A stretch of 64,000 nt of DNA, from positions 209,168 to 273,167 of the forward strand of contig NZ_JAEVLT010000004.1 in assembly GCF_024494385.1 (NCBI RefSeq), written 5' to 3'. The stretch comes from Bacillus sp. EB600 (GTDB lineage Bacteria > Bacillota > Bacilli > Bacillales > Cytobacillaceae). Positions 1 through 7,923 of this stretch are shown here, piece after piece (the first letter of the stretch is position 1; the number at the start of each line of letters is the position of its first letter). Position numbers and translations under genes: made by a program. The notes under the pieces are model-generated. The model was not told the origin of the DNA and did no database searches. It was given only the letters and a program-made list of their open reading frames with translations.

Positions 1-711
1 CATTCCTAAAGCCATATGTCGTGATTCATCTGATTGTACTGTTTTCCCAACAGCAGCAAAGTTATCATCGCCCACCGCACCCGCAGATGAAGCAAACGGT
101 AAGAATAGAATATTGGTAAACACGTACTCGAATGAGAATGAAATCGCCATTAGCGCTTCGAACGGACCAGCTGTCATTGCATCATCAAAAAATGATCTTG
201 GTACCGTATTAAACCATAGATTTTGCGTCGTATTCGCAAAGTTATGAATTCCATCAATTTCTTTACTCATATGAGCATAGTGTTTAATTTCAATTTGAGC
301 ATGACGCAGTTCATCAATTGCCTGATTGAATGTAGCAAAGCGAATCGCTTCAATTGGAATGTTACGTCCGACATATGCCATTAAGCGGTGGGCAGAATAT
401 TCAGCAGGCTGAACGGCTGTCGCGAATACTTTTACCCCTTCATACCAACGTGAATCAACGACTTTCGCATGGCCATCATTTGCTTCAAAGGCATTTCGAA
501 CGGCATGGTAGATCCCATCTTTCTCGGATTGAATCTTCACGTATTGGTTGTAGGCCATGCGGAAAGGGTCTTCCCATCTGCTTGGGTCTTTCAGAATGAT
601 GCCTTCTTTTTCAATCAAAGGATACACTTTATTCATATCAAAGTCTTTTGGTTCCCACATTAAATCTCTTGTCATTGCATGGTATTTTTCTTTCATTCCT
701 AATTTAGCCAT
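1..711 (-). CDS. Phenol hydroxylase large (alpha, diiron) subunit, DmpN-like, partial
   Basis: Oxygenase subunit of a soluble multicomponent diiron phenol/toluene monooxygenase; it hydroxylates phenol to catechol with an effector protein and a reductase. The first 237 codons are present and the gene runs off the left edge. I translated it by hand. It starts MAKLGMKEKYHAMTRD, with a GGAGGGAAAGAACAA leader before the ATG. All six expected iron ligands fall at family spacing: Glu104, Glu134 and His137 (DELRH), Glu195, Glu229 and His232 (DESRH). It lies 15 bp downstream of the effector gene, the dmp-type order L-M-N. The assignment to the phenol rather than toluene branch is an inference. Confidence 0.9.
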   Translation of the reverse strand, partial: MAKLGMKEKYHAMTRDLMWEPKDFDMNKVYPLIEKEGIILKDPSRWEDPFRMAYNQYVKIQSEKDGIYHAVRNAFEANDGHAKVVDSRWYEGVKVFATAVQPAEYSAHRLMAYVGRNIPIEAIRFATFNQAIDELRHAQIEIKHYAHMSKEIDGIHNFANTTQNLWFNTVPRSFFDDAMTAGPFEALMAISFSFEYVFTNILFLPFASSAGAVGDDNFAAVGKTVQSDESRHMALGM

Positions 712-726
712 TTGTTCTTTCCCTCC

Positions 727-1023
727 TTATTCTGCGTTTTCCCACTCGATCGTTAAGTGCTCTTCATCCCAGTCTGTAATAAAACCGAAATATGAGCTCA
801 TGAAAATGTGTAATTGGTCCATTTCAAAGTCTGCGCCAAGGTGTTCCTCTACTGTTTCCCGATTTAGTACCAACTTTCCGGGCACTTTTACTTTTTTATA
901 AACGGAAAAGTCTTCGACGATAACCCCTTCGTTATCTTCTTCAATCGCTGCGATAATCGCTGTTACAACACCGCCGCCGCTTGTATCTAAATCTATTCCA
1001 ACATAGGCTTGTTTTACTGTCAT
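727..1023 (-). CDS. MmoB/DmpM family effector protein of phenol hydroxylase
   Basis: Small coupling (effector) protein, 98 residues, close to the usual 90-100. Proteins of this family bind the oxygenase and gate substrate and electron entry at the diiron site; they carry no cofactor. The sequence has the family pattern: an N-terminal YVGIDLD strand, a GGGVVTAIIAAIEED helix, then the acidic HLGADFEMDQLH segment. It lies 18 bp after the beta subunit and 15 bp before the alpha subunit, with GAGGGGAACG upstream of its ATG. Its position between these two subunits supports the call as much as the sequence does. Confidence 0.88.
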   Translation of the reverse strand: MTVKQAYVGIDLDTSGGGVVTAIIAAIEEDNEGVIVEDFSVYKKVKVPGKLVLNRETVEEHLGADFEMDQLHIFMSSYFGFITDWDEEHLTIEWENAE

Positions 1024-1041
1024 CGTATTCGTTCCCCTCTC

Positions 1042-2163
1042 TTAGTTAAGAGCAATTTCGTATTGTTTAAATGGTAGTTTGTATTTCTTATAGATTGGAA
1101 TAATTGCTTCTTCCTCGATTTTTTTCAGTGTCTCTGGAAGATTGATCGATATTCCATGCTTTGCAAATAAAGGAGCTAAGGCAAGAACTGCCTCGAATGC
1201 CTTCGGATACCATTTATCGATCCATTCTTGAGTAATTTCGATATTAGAAAGTGTTTCTTCCGGTGTCTCCCGCGGGTCGCTTAAGATTCTGCCCCAGCGA
1301 TAGTCCCCTTCCCAATCTTCATAGCCTAAAGATTTTAAATAATCCCAACGGCTTTCTGCTTTATCCTCTGTCAACATTTTGAAAAGAGAGAACGCCCAGT
1401 CACGATGCCAATCCAACTGCTTTGCAATCACCAAGTTCATAATGGATAAATGTGTATCACCATGTTTGGTTGCTTCTTGATTAAATTCGCGATACATCAA
1501 ATTTCCTAATAGAAGGTCTAATGTTAAGTTTTCTGCTACAAGAACTTCTGCCCAGTCATCTGTCACAAGAATCTCTTCTACATAACGACGTAATGGTTGA
1601 AAAGCCGGTTCGTTTAGTAGCACCTCTTTGCCATGTGCTAGAAACTCACCATGATGCTCTTGCATATTCATTGCCCATTGAGAGATCCACTGAGCTCGTC
1701 CTGTTTTGTCATATGCTTGGTACGTGGCACATTGCTCAATCGATGTTCCTAATGCATAACGGATAACATGTTGCATTTGGACATTCTCACCGTATTCAAG
1801 ATGTCTAAGCGGCGTGTAAAGATCTCTTAATGCATCTGCCCACTGTGGTGATAAGTTTTTAATGACACCAAGTTGTTCGGCATAAGCGAATCCATTTTCC
1901 ACTTCTTCAGCCATTTTCTTTCTATTATTTACATAAGTTGTATACCAGAACTTTTTGGGGTCACGGAAGGCTTCCCAATCAGCACACTTTAATCGTGTAT
2001 AACGTGGATCAAAAATATCATAGTCACGTTCATCAAAAATATGACGGTAATGCATATGCACATATGGCTGTTGTCTTACTGTTACATCTTCATATTCATT
2101 TTTTGTTTTGTAATCCCATGACTGATCACGGATTGTTTTTTTGAATGCAGGTTCATTTGACAT
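1042..2163 (-). CDS. Phenol hydroxylase beta subunit (DmpL/P1-like)
   Basis: Structural beta subunit of the diiron hydroxylase, 373 residues. It has the ferritin-like fold of the alpha subunit but no metal site. Family-like segments are visible: YVHMHYRHIFDERDYD near residue 33, DWEAFRDPKKFWYTTYV near residue 62, and TYQAYDKTGRAQWISQWAMN near residue 160. The start has AGGAGG about 8 bp upstream. It is second in the minus-strand operon, 46 bp after the catechol dioxygenase gene. No homologue of the small dmpK assembly gene precedes it. Membership in the phenol/toluene monooxygenase beta family is clear; exact substrate is not. Confidence 0.9.
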   Translation of the reverse strand: MSNEPAFKKTIRDQSWDYKTKNEYEDVTVRQQPYVHMHYRHIFDERDYDIFDPRYTRLKCADWEAFRDPKKFWYTTYVNNRKKMAEEVENGFAYAEQLGVIKNLSPQWADALRDLYTPLRHLEYGENVQMQHVIRYALGTSIEQCATYQAYDKTGRAQWISQWAMNMQEHHGEFLAHGKEVLLNEPAFQPLRRYVEEILVTDDWAEVLVAENLTLDLLLGNLMYREFNQEATKHGDTHLSIMNLVIAKQLDWHRDWAFSLFKMLTEDKAESRWDYLKSLGYEDWEGDYRWGRILSDPRETPEETLSNIEITQEWIDKWYPKAFEAVLALAPLFAKHGISINLPETLKKIEEEAIIPIYKKYKLPFKQYEIALN

Positions 2164-2209
2164 CTTTTTTCCTCCTTATTAACATCCAAGGTTTCTTATT
2201 TCGATTGAA

Positions 2210-3124
2210 TTAGGTTAACGCTTTTCCAAAGGATTCTATTAATTCTCTTCTATGATAAAAGATACCTTGTCCAATTTTGTCCTCTGTCCACGTAATGGTT
2301 GGGAAATCCTGATAGGTAATGTATCCGCTCGCAAATGCTTCGTTACGGTTTCCTGATGGGTCAAAGAAATAAACTGTTTCGCCTCTTGTGATTCCATGAC
2401 GAGTTGGTGTTACCTCAATTTGAACATCATTTCTACTTAAAATATCAGCTGCTTTTAAAACGTCATACCAGTTGTCAACCTGGAACGCAGCATGGTGGAG
2501 CTTCTTATCCGGTCCTTTAATAAAGGCAATATCATGAGGCTTTCCATTTCTAGCATGCATAAAGCTTCCAATCATCGTTTCTCCATCTACTGTCGTGATC
2601 TTTTCACTTTGGTGGAGATCCAATGCTTCAGTGAAAAAGCGCGTTACATTTTCAACATCGTCCCCTGTTAGCAGCAGGTGGTCAAGACGATGCGGGGCGA
2701 TTCCCCGTAAGCCCTCCGGCCATGGATGAGGGTTCAAGTTTCCGGTCCGTGTCCCTAGTTGCTTAATATCACAATACAATTCCATTTGGTGACCTGTAGG
2801 CAGCTCGAAACGGATTGCTTCTCCTTCTGCCAATCTTGTTCCTTTGGAAATACGTTTCAGTGTTAACCCAAATTGCTCAACTTTCTTTTCGAAATGTGCC
2901 AAATCCTCTTCTGATTCCACTTTAAAAGCAACGTGATCGAGTCCAGCAGAATCTGCTTCTTGAAGAATGAGGCTATGATGATCAAATTCATCCCATGCTT
3001 TTAAATAAACCTTTCCTTCGCTGCTCCCCACTACATCTAAACCAATAACATTGGTGTAATAATCAACCGATTGTTCAAGATCCAAAACTTTTATTTCTGC
3101 TCTTCCAATTCGCATAATAGACAT
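2210..3124 (-). CDS. Catechol 2,3-dioxygenase (extradiol, VOC fold)
   Basis: Cleaves catechol meta to the hydroxyls to give 2-hydroxymuconic semialdehyde, the step after phenol hydroxylation. It has 304 residues and two vicinal-oxygen-chelate repeats (about 9-120 and 145-265). The Fe(II) ligands are His149 (HRLDHLL), His210/211 (LHHAAF) and Glu262. The extradiol signature TVYFFDPSGNRNEAF ends at the glutamate. I start at ATG 3124, because the longer GTG at 3133 lies inside the AGAGGTG ribosome binding site. It is first in the operon, ahead of the hydroxylase genes. Later meta-cleavage enzymes are not seen and may lie beyond the left edge. Confidence 0.92.
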   Translation of the reverse strand: MSIMRIGRAEIKVLDLEQSVDYYTNVIGLDVVGSSEGKVYLKAWDEFDHHSLILQEADSAGLDHVAFKVESEEDLAHFEKKVEQFGLTLKRISKGTRLAEGEAIRFELPTGHQMELYCDIKQLGTRTGNLNPHPWPEGLRGIAPHRLDHLLLTGDDVENVTRFFTEALDLHQSEKITTVDGETMIGSFMHARNGKPHDIAFIKGPDKKLHHAAFQVDNWYDVLKAADILSRNDVQIEVTPTRHGITRGETVYFFDPSGNRNEAFASGYITYQDFPTITWTEDKIGQGIFYHRRELIESFGKALT

Positions 3125-3147
3125 TAACGACACCTCTTTTGTTTGAT

Positions 3148-3163
3148 TTGTAAGCGTATTCTC
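3148..3163 (-). promoter_or_regulatory. Candidate cre (CcpA site) in the catechol/phenol operon leader
   Basis: TTGTAAGCGTATTCTC matches 12 of 14 core positions of the catabolite-response consensus TGWAANCGNTNWCA. It lies about 17-32 bp downstream of the predicted transcription start. CcpA repression of aromatic degradation would make sense, but this is a motif match only. Confidence 0.35.
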
Positions 3164-3186
3164 ATTTTAGAATTTTCTGAATTAAT

Positions 3187-3192
3187 AGTATA
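3187..3192 (-). promoter_or_regulatory. Putative -10 element of the phenol/catechol operon
   Basis: TATACT on the minus strand matches the sigma-A -10 consensus (TATAAT) at five of six positions. No good -35 hexamer lies 17 bp upstream, which fits a promoter that needs an activator. A palindrome (3220-3244) lies just upstream. The ATG is 63 bp downstream. Confidence 0.4.
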
Positions 3193-3219
3193 CAATTGAT
3201 TCCGCTTATATTTGTGAGA

Positions 3220-3244
3220 TTTTTCGTACGAATCGTACGAAAAA
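3220..3244. promoter_or_regulatory. Perfect 12-bp-arm palindrome, likely operator of the phenol operon
   Basis: Two 12-bp arms (TTTTTCGTACGA and its complement) flank a single A. The core TCGTACGA is itself a palindrome and occurs twice. The site is centred about 43 bp upstream of the predicted -10, where an activator or repressor would bind. No regulator gene for it is present in the window. Confidence 0.55.
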
Positions 3245-3245
3245 G

Positions 3246-3286
3246 CAAAAGCGGAAGCGATCGTTTAGCGACATACCTAGACATCA
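3246..3286. repeat. Dispersed intergenic repeat, copy 1
   Basis: Contains AAAAGCGGAAGCG, CGTTTAGCGAC and TACCTAG. The same blocks recur in the same order at 17422-17468 (inverted) and 26874-26928. It forms part of the 358-bp gap between the catechol dioxygenase and yutD, which otherwise holds only the operon promoter and the yutD terminator. Confidence 0.6.
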
Positions 3287-3451
3287 AAGATATAAATTCT
3301 AGGTATAAAAAAATGCTGATGAACATCACTAAATAAATAGTGCTGTTCAACAGCATAGAGTAAAACAGTTGTTTTTTATAAATTGGGTGAACTATGCGGT
3401 ATAATCACAAGATGATTGAGAGGCTGTGGACTAGCGTTGTAAATTAATAAA

Positions 3452-3477
3452 GGCCAGAACGAGACGGTATCTGGCCA
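3452..3477 (-). terminator. Terminator of yutD
   Basis: GGCCAG and CTGGCC arms with a 13-base loop. On the minus strand the hairpin is followed by TTTATT, just after the yutD stop codon. Confidence 0.55.
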
Positions 3478-3482
3478 ATCAG

Positions 3483-3758
3483 CTATTTTTTGACCTTTTT
3501 CAAAACAAAATAGGAACAGCCAAAATTACAATATTCATACAAATATTCACTTAATGTGCTAATTTTAGTATCAAAGGAAGCTTTTTGATTTTGATCATCA
3601 AAAAATCCCTTTAAACGGAGCTGACCGTAGCCCCAATCCCCTACAATGTAGTCATATCTTGATAAAATATCACTATATCTTGCCAGAAATGCCTCTTCGT
3701 TGAACCCATCTCGATACTCCCCGACTATTTCATAAGTAACGTTATTAACAGTAACCAT
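3483..3758 (-). CDS. yutD: YutD family protein
   Basis: Conserved Firmicutes protein of unknown function, 91 residues with the start chosen here. The family core is clear: EEAFLARYSDILSRYDYIVG and DWGYGQLRLKGFFDD. The open frame extends to 3839, but AGAGGTGA lies 6 bp before ATG 3758 and the extra N-terminus is unlike the family. It is part of the yutD-yutC-lipA-lytH-yunB block conserved with B. subtilis. No catalytic motif is visible, so I infer no biochemical role. Confidence 0.85.
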   Translation of the reverse strand: MVTVNNVTYEIVGEYRDGFNEEAFLARYSDILSRYDYIVGDWGYGQLRLKGFFDDQNQKASFDTKISTLSEYLYEYCNFGCSYFVLKKVKK

Positions 3759-3875
3759 CCATATCACCTCTATTTTCCAGCGAATCAATACTACCATTAT
3801 AACCGATTCACCATCAATTACTAAGAAAAATATCCTCACACTTGGTCAACCTAATGGGTAAGGGAGGTGTTGTTA

Positions 3876-4505
3876 GTGAAAAAGTTAGCCTGTATTGCCG
3901 GTCTATGCATGATTACAGCCTTGACTGGCTGTGCAAATGATACGAATAACCGCGGCATTTATGAAAAGAGCGGTAATACATTAAATGTGAATAATAAGCG
4001 GACAGAGCTATACAATGAGGGTGGAGCAAGCGATGTCCGTAATATCAGCACCAACTATGGATATGTACGCCATCAGAAAAGTCCAATTATGAATGATAAC
4101 AACAACCACTATGCTTCACTCAACCGTGAGCAGGTTGCCAATATCATAAGCCGGTACAGCACAAATATTCCAAATGTAAATGATGTAGCTACACTTGTCA
4201 CTGACCAAGAAGTATTAATTGCCTATCAAACCGATTCAAAGGACAGGAATTTAACCGCTGATCAGGTCAAAAGAACTGCAATGTCTGTAGTACCTCGTTA
4301 TTACCATGTCTATGTTACAGATCAGCAAAGCTTACTAAGGGATGTAGAGAACTTGTCCCATCTCGATTCAACCAGCAGAAACGCACGTAACTCTGTAAAT
4401 CATTTAATTACGCAAATGAAAAAATCTCCTCAGGGTGCACCAATGAACAATAGTGAAAATGCCAATGGCGAGACAGCAGATGACAAAATGTACAGAACTA
4501 AATAA
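3876..4505 (+). CDS. yutC: YhcN/YlaJ-type sporulation lipoprotein (YutC-like)
   Basis: Predicted membrane-anchored lipoprotein, 209 residues. The N-terminus (KKLACIAGLCMITALTGC) is a lipoprotein signal peptide with Cys19 as the lipid-modified residue. The domain after it, about residues 80-165, resembles the YhcN/YlaJ family found in forespores and spore membranes. GTG 3876 follows GGGAGGTG; the upstream in-frame GTG lies within that binding site. It is divergent from yutD and convergent with lipA, as in B. subtilis. The middle is rich in Asn. The spore role comes from the family, not from this sequence. Confidence 0.8.
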   Translation: MKKLACIAGLCMITALTGCANDTNNRGIYEKSGNTLNVNNKRTELYNEGGASDVRNISTNYGYVRHQKSPIMNDNNNHYASLNREQVANIISRYSTNIPNVNDVATLVTDQEVLIAYQTDSKDRNLTADQVKRTAMSVVPRYYHVYVTDQQSLLRDVENLSHLDSTSRNARNSVNHLITQMKKSPQGAPMNNSENANGETADDKMYRTK

Positions 4506-4514
4506 AGCGAAAAC

Positions 4515-4583
4515 AAAGGGTCTGACCTCTCTACTACAATACTTTGCTAAATATTGAGTTTAGAACGAGGGGTCAGACCCTTT
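4515..4583. terminator. Bidirectional terminator between yutC and lipA
   Basis: AAAGGGTCTGACC and GGTCAGACCCTTT are perfect 13-bp arms separated by 43 bases, with T-runs on both strands. It lies between two converging genes. The GGGTCTGACC arm resembles hairpins at 24981-25034 and 31170-31195. Confidence 0.75.
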
Positions 4584-4592
4584 TAATTTGTT

Positions 4593-5507
4593 TTACGCTT
4601 CCTTTGCACTTTCATCAACAAGTTTTTTATGATTTGCAGCGGCATGTACCTGCTCATCAGCATGATAAGAAGAGCGAACAAGCGGCCCTGCCTCACAATG
4701 GCTGAACCCTTTTTCTAAAGCTATTTCCTTGAGCTCTTGGAATTCGTCAGGACTATAATATTTTTGCACCTTCAAATGTTTTTTTGTTGGCTGCAAATAT
4801 TGGCCAATTGTCATGATGTCGACTTGATTTGTCCTTAAGTCGTCCATGACCTCAAGAATTTCCTCTTTTGTTTCTCCAAGACCAATCATTAAGCTGGATT
4901 TGGTCGGGATCGTTGGCTGCATTTCTTTTGCACGGCGCAAAAATTCAAGGGAACGATCATAGCGTGCCCTTGCTCTAACATTTGGCGTCAACCTACGGGT
5001 TGTCTCGATATTATGATTTAAAATATCCGGCTTGGCTTCCATTAAAATTCTTAGGTTTTCTTCCACTCCACCCATATCAGACGGAAGAACTTCAATCGTT
5101 GTAAACGGATTTTTGCGGCGAATCGCCCTAACTGTTTCCGCAAAGACTGCAGCACCGCCATCCTTTAAATCATCACGAGCGACAGCAGTGACAACGACAT
5201 GCTTTAAATTCATTAACTGAACGGAATCCGCAACTCTTTCTGGTTCTTTCAAATCCAATTCAGTTGGTAAGCCTGTTTTTACAGCACAAAAACGGCAGGC
5301 CCTCGTACAAACATCACCCAAAATCATAAAAGTAGCTGTTCTTCTGGCACCCCAGCATTCGTGGATGTTTGGACATCTTGCTTCCTCACAAACAGTGTGA
5401 AGGCTTTTTTCCCGCATCATTTTCTTTAAGCCTGTATAACTCTCGTTTGTATTTAGTTTTATTTTTAACCAATCAGGTTTTTTTAAATGTTCTTCTTTTC
5501 TGCTCAT
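4593..5507 (-). CDS. lipA: Lipoyl synthase
   Basis: Radical SAM enzyme that inserts two sulfurs into octanoyl groups on GcvH or E2 domains. It has 304 residues, the usual length. Both clusters are visible: Cys40, Cys45 and Cys51 ([12 protein letters not shown]) for the auxiliary 4Fe-4S cluster, and Cys67, Cys71 and Cys74 (CTRACRFC) for the radical SAM cluster. The C-terminal RSSYHAD supplies the family's serine ligand. GGGGTGG precedes the ATG. Two likely substrates, the GcvH proteins at 23451-24289, are in the same window. Confidence 0.97.
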   Translation of the reverse strand: MSRKEEHLKKPDWLKIKLNTNESYTGLKKMMREKSLHTVCEEARCPNIHECWGARRTATFMILGDVCTRACRFCAVKTGLPTELDLKEPERVADSVQLMNLKHVVVTAVARDDLKDGGAAVFAETVRAIRRKNPFTTIEVLPSDMGGVEENLRILMEAKPDILNHNIETTRRLTPNVRARARYDRSLEFLRRAKEMQPTIPTKSSLMIGLGETKEEILEVMDDLRTNQVDIMTIGQYLQPTKKHLKVQKYYSPDEFQELKEIALEKGFSHCEAGPLVRSSYHADEQVHAAANHKKLVDESAKEA

Positions 5508-5650
5508 ATTTCCACCCCGTGTATGTTAATAAAAATACTTCTAATAAATTGTATTGTTGCTTCCTTGTCACTTTACCATACTGAAAAATGAACGACAAGT
5601 CGTACACACCATATTACCAATTATTAACCATCATGATTTGACCGGGATAT

Positions 5651-5659
5651 CATAAACTA
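5651..5659 (+). promoter_or_regulatory. Possible sigma-K -10 element before lytH
   Basis: CATAAACTA fits the sigma-K -10 pattern CATANNNTA and lies 37 bp before the lytH start. B. subtilis lytH is sigma-K dependent. I see no convincing -35 element, so this is tentative. Confidence 0.3.
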
Positions 5660-5695
5660 CTTCTGTAAATTATTTTTTGGAAAGGGAGGATTCCC

Positions 5696-6679
5696 GTGCG
5701 GACAATTTGGATAATAAGCACCTGTCTTCTTCTTTTTTTTACAGCGATTGATGTTCATGCCGAGGAGACTGATATCTATCAAAAGAGAATGGATTTGTAT
5801 AAAAAAGTCGAAACCATCACCCAGATCCCTTGGTATTATTTAGCTGCTATTGATCAATATGAAAGAAGCATCCGCGCAGTCCGCAGGGATCTACCAAAAG
5901 CTGAAGGGACGGTTGGCATTTATTTTCAGCCGGAAGTATGGGCAGGCCTGACAAATCCGAATCTTTCTGATGAAAATCCGGTCACTATTCAATTTTTTGA
6001 TGGAATGGGTGTAGATGGGAATGGAGATGGAAAGGCAAGTTTAAACAATGACGAAGATGTCATATTTGCATTTGCCAATTTTCTTCTTTCTTACGGGGTT
6101 GATCCCGATAATATTAAGATTGGCTTATGGAATTATTATCACCGTGATAAAACAGTTGGAATTATCGCCGACAAAGCAACAGTGTATCGCCATTTTGGCC
6201 GGCTGGATTTGGACGCACACGCCTTTCCACTTCCGTTACGCTCCAATCATAGCTATCGGTCAACTTGGGGAGTTGCAAGAGGTTGGGGCGGGCGTAGAAT
6301 CCATGAAGGAACAGATATTTTTGCTGGGTATGGTGTTCCTGTTCGAGCCACAAATTATGGGATTATTGAAATGAAGGGTTGGAATCGATACGGGGGCTGG
6401 AGGATCGGAATTCGCGACATCAATAATACCTACCACTATTTCGCGCACTTAAGTGGGTTTGCCAAGGACATTCATGTCGGTCAGGTAGTGGAACCAGGAC
6501 AACTCATTGGCGGGGTTGGCAGCTCCGGCTATGGTCCTCCAGGAACCTCTGGTAAATTTCCGCCTCATTTGCATTACGGCATGTACAAAGATAATGGCAT
6601 AACGGAATGGTCCTTCGATCCCTATGTACACCTAGCTGCATGGGAAAGACAAGAAAGAATTGAAGCAAGACGGAAATAA
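5696..6679 (+). CDS. lytH: Sporulation L-Ala-D-Glu peptidase LytH (M23 family)
   Basis: Secreted zinc endopeptidase that trims peptide side chains during spore cortex formation in B. subtilis. It has 327 residues. Residues 1-22 form a signal peptide ending VHA. The C-terminal LytM/M23 domain carries zinc ligands His203 and Asp207 (HEGTD) and the His291/His293 pair (HLHYG). A conserved N-terminal region (about 30-190) precedes it. GTG 5696 follows AAAGGGAGGA. It is convergent with yunB. The function is taken from the orthologue in the same gene order. Confidence 0.9.
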   Translation: MRTIWIISTCLLLFFTAIDVHAEETDIYQKRMDLYKKVETITQIPWYYLAAIDQYERSIRAVRRDLPKAEGTVGIYFQPEVWAGLTNPNLSDENPVTIQFFDGMGVDGNGDGKASLNNDEDVIFAFANFLLSYGVDPDNIKIGLWNYYHRDKTVGIIADKATVYRHFGRLDLDAHAFPLPLRSNHSYRSTWGVARGWGGRRIHEGTDIFAGYGVPVRATNYGIIEMKGWNRYGGWRIGIRDINNTYHYFAHLSGFAKDIHVGQVVEPGQLIGGVGSSGYGPPGTSGKFPPHLHYGMYKDNGITEWSFDPYVHLAAWERQERIEARRK

Positions 6680-6693
6680 GATAAACAGGAAGA

Positions 6694-6725
6694 GGCTGCC
6701 TGGATAGATTAAAGCAGCCCTTTTT
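6694..6725. terminator. Terminator between lytH and yunB
   Basis: GGCTGC and GCAGCC arms followed by CTTTTTATTAATTTTTTTT on the plus strand, immediately after the lytH stop. Confidence 0.65.
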
Positions 6726-6726
6726 A

Positions 6727-7479
6727 TTAATTTTTTTTATCAGGCAATTGAATGGATGGGGCTGAACCGCCTCCGCCATTATAAAATTGTGGTACATCTC
6801 CTTGAATTAGCGTCCCGCCTACGGGTATGGTTTGTTCAAGCTCTGTTACTTTTGTTGCAAAAGGAAGAATAATTTGAACCGATACGATTAAATGAATCGA
6901 TACATCGATCCATGTATTATTTATTCCCATTGGCTTAAAAGTGGTTTTTATATCTGGACGAACATCACCAATTGCAAAAAAGCGAACCGGAATGTTCGGT
7001 CCCAAGTTGCCAAACAAAGCACTTTTGGTCACTTGGCCGATCGGTATATACCACTGAAGTCCATTTTCCGTTTTTTTAGGGTCTGTTTCCATTTTTACAT
7101 TAGTCAATTGCTCGAGTGATGATAAATCCCCGTTTTCAGCTGTTTTTAAATTATTTTGGATTTCGGTTGTTGTTTCAGCTAAAAAGCGGTTAATCACATC
7201 CGGATTTAATTTAGCAGTGGGTTTTCCATCTGGCCCTTTGACAACTTGAATCGCTTCTATTCCGCCGGTATTTACTTTTTTGATCGATTTGCTTATGACG
7301 AGGGCGGCAATTTTACGGGTTTGGGATTCAGCATACTTCATTAGTGTCGGCTCAATACTTTTGTTAATAATCCATAACCCTGCGGCAGTGGAAAAAAGAA
7401 AAAAAACTAGTGAAAGTAATAACACATAGCGGAAAGGCAAAGGTCCCTTGCGCGTAAGCCTTCTGCGGAACTTTACCAA
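6727..7479 (-). CDS. yunB: Sporulation protein YunB
   Basis: Mother-cell sporulation protein of unknown mechanism, 250 residues. One membrane helix lies near the N-terminus (about 17-38, RYVLLLSLVFFLFSTAAGLW); the rest is predicted to lie outside the membrane. The segments MKYAESQTRK and IPIGQVTKSALFGNLGPNIP resemble the SpoIIR/YunB family. The start codon is TTG at 7479 with AAGGGGGGA upstream. It lies in the order lytH-yunB-yunC-yunD-yunE shared with B. subtilis. Confidence 0.88.
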   Translation of the reverse strand: MVKFRRRLTRKGPLPFRYVLLLSLVFFLFSTAAGLWIINKSIEPTLMKYAESQTRKIAALVISKSIKKVNTGGIEAIQVVKGPDGKPTAKLNPDVINRFLAETTTEIQNNLKTAENGDLSSLEQLTNVKMETDPKKTENGLQWYIPIGQVTKSALFGNLGPNIPVRFFAIGDVRPDIKTTFKPMGINNTWIDVSIHLIVSVQIILPFATKVTELEQTIPVGGTLIQGDVPQFYNGGGGSAPSIQLPDKKN

Positions 7480-7568
7480 AAAAATCCCCCCTTACAAGCT
7501 ATATGTATGCTGGAAAGAGGGAAACTAGACAATTCTTAAAGTCAAAAATCTATACAATATTTATAAAT

Positions 7569-7595
7569 AAAAGCCTGACGCATACGCAGGCTTTT
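7569..7595 (-). terminator. Terminator after yunC
   Basis: AAAAGCCTG and CAGGCTTTT arms. It overlaps the last bases of yunC and serves the yunD-yunC pair on the minus strand. Confidence 0.65.
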
Positions 7596-7896
7596 AAATC
7601 ATTTTTAATAAGGCCTCTGTTCCAATCATCCCTTTGTGGATGCCTAAGCTTTCAGCCTCAAGGGTAACTGATTCCAACGGAGCATCCAGCAGCTGCTGAA
7701 TCGTTTTAACCCCAACTGCCCGGCCTGCAATGATTTTGCGATCCTTTAATCTATCGTTTAACAAGCTCACATCCAGTGCACCACACATGATATACCCCTT
7801 ATCATTTGCGACAGCCAGTAGCGTTGTTTTAGGTAATAAAACAGTAACAGCCAAAAAGGTATGACCGCCCAATTCGATTGGTGAAAGATCAATCAA
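7594..7896 (-). CDS. yunC: YunC family protein (DUF1805)
   Basis: Small conserved protein, 100 residues, function unknown. Visible segments are FLAVTVLLPKTTLLAVANDKGYIMCGALD and, later, KIIAGRAVGVKTIQQLLDAPLES, both typical of DUF1805. The start is TTG 7896, with AAAGGAGTG 8 bp upstream. It follows yunD by 27 bp and is probably co-transcribed with it. There is no signal peptide or membrane helix. Confidence 0.85.
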   Translation of the reverse strand: MIDLSPIELGGHTFLAVTVLLPKTTLLAVANDKGYIMCGALDVSLLNDRLKDRKIIAGRAVGVKTIQQLLDAPLESVTLEAESLGIHKGMIGTEALLKMI

Positions 7897-7923
7897 TTTA
7901 GCAACACTCCTTTCCCTATCAAT

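Noticed and set aside
354..901. Overlapping plus-strand open frames at the left edge
   Set aside because: They are antisense to the phenol hydroxylase alpha and effector genes, which have clear family motifs.
3162..3356. 64-codon frame upstream of the catechol dioxygenase
   Set aside because: It spans the palindrome, the promoter and a dispersed repeat, and has no ribosome binding site.
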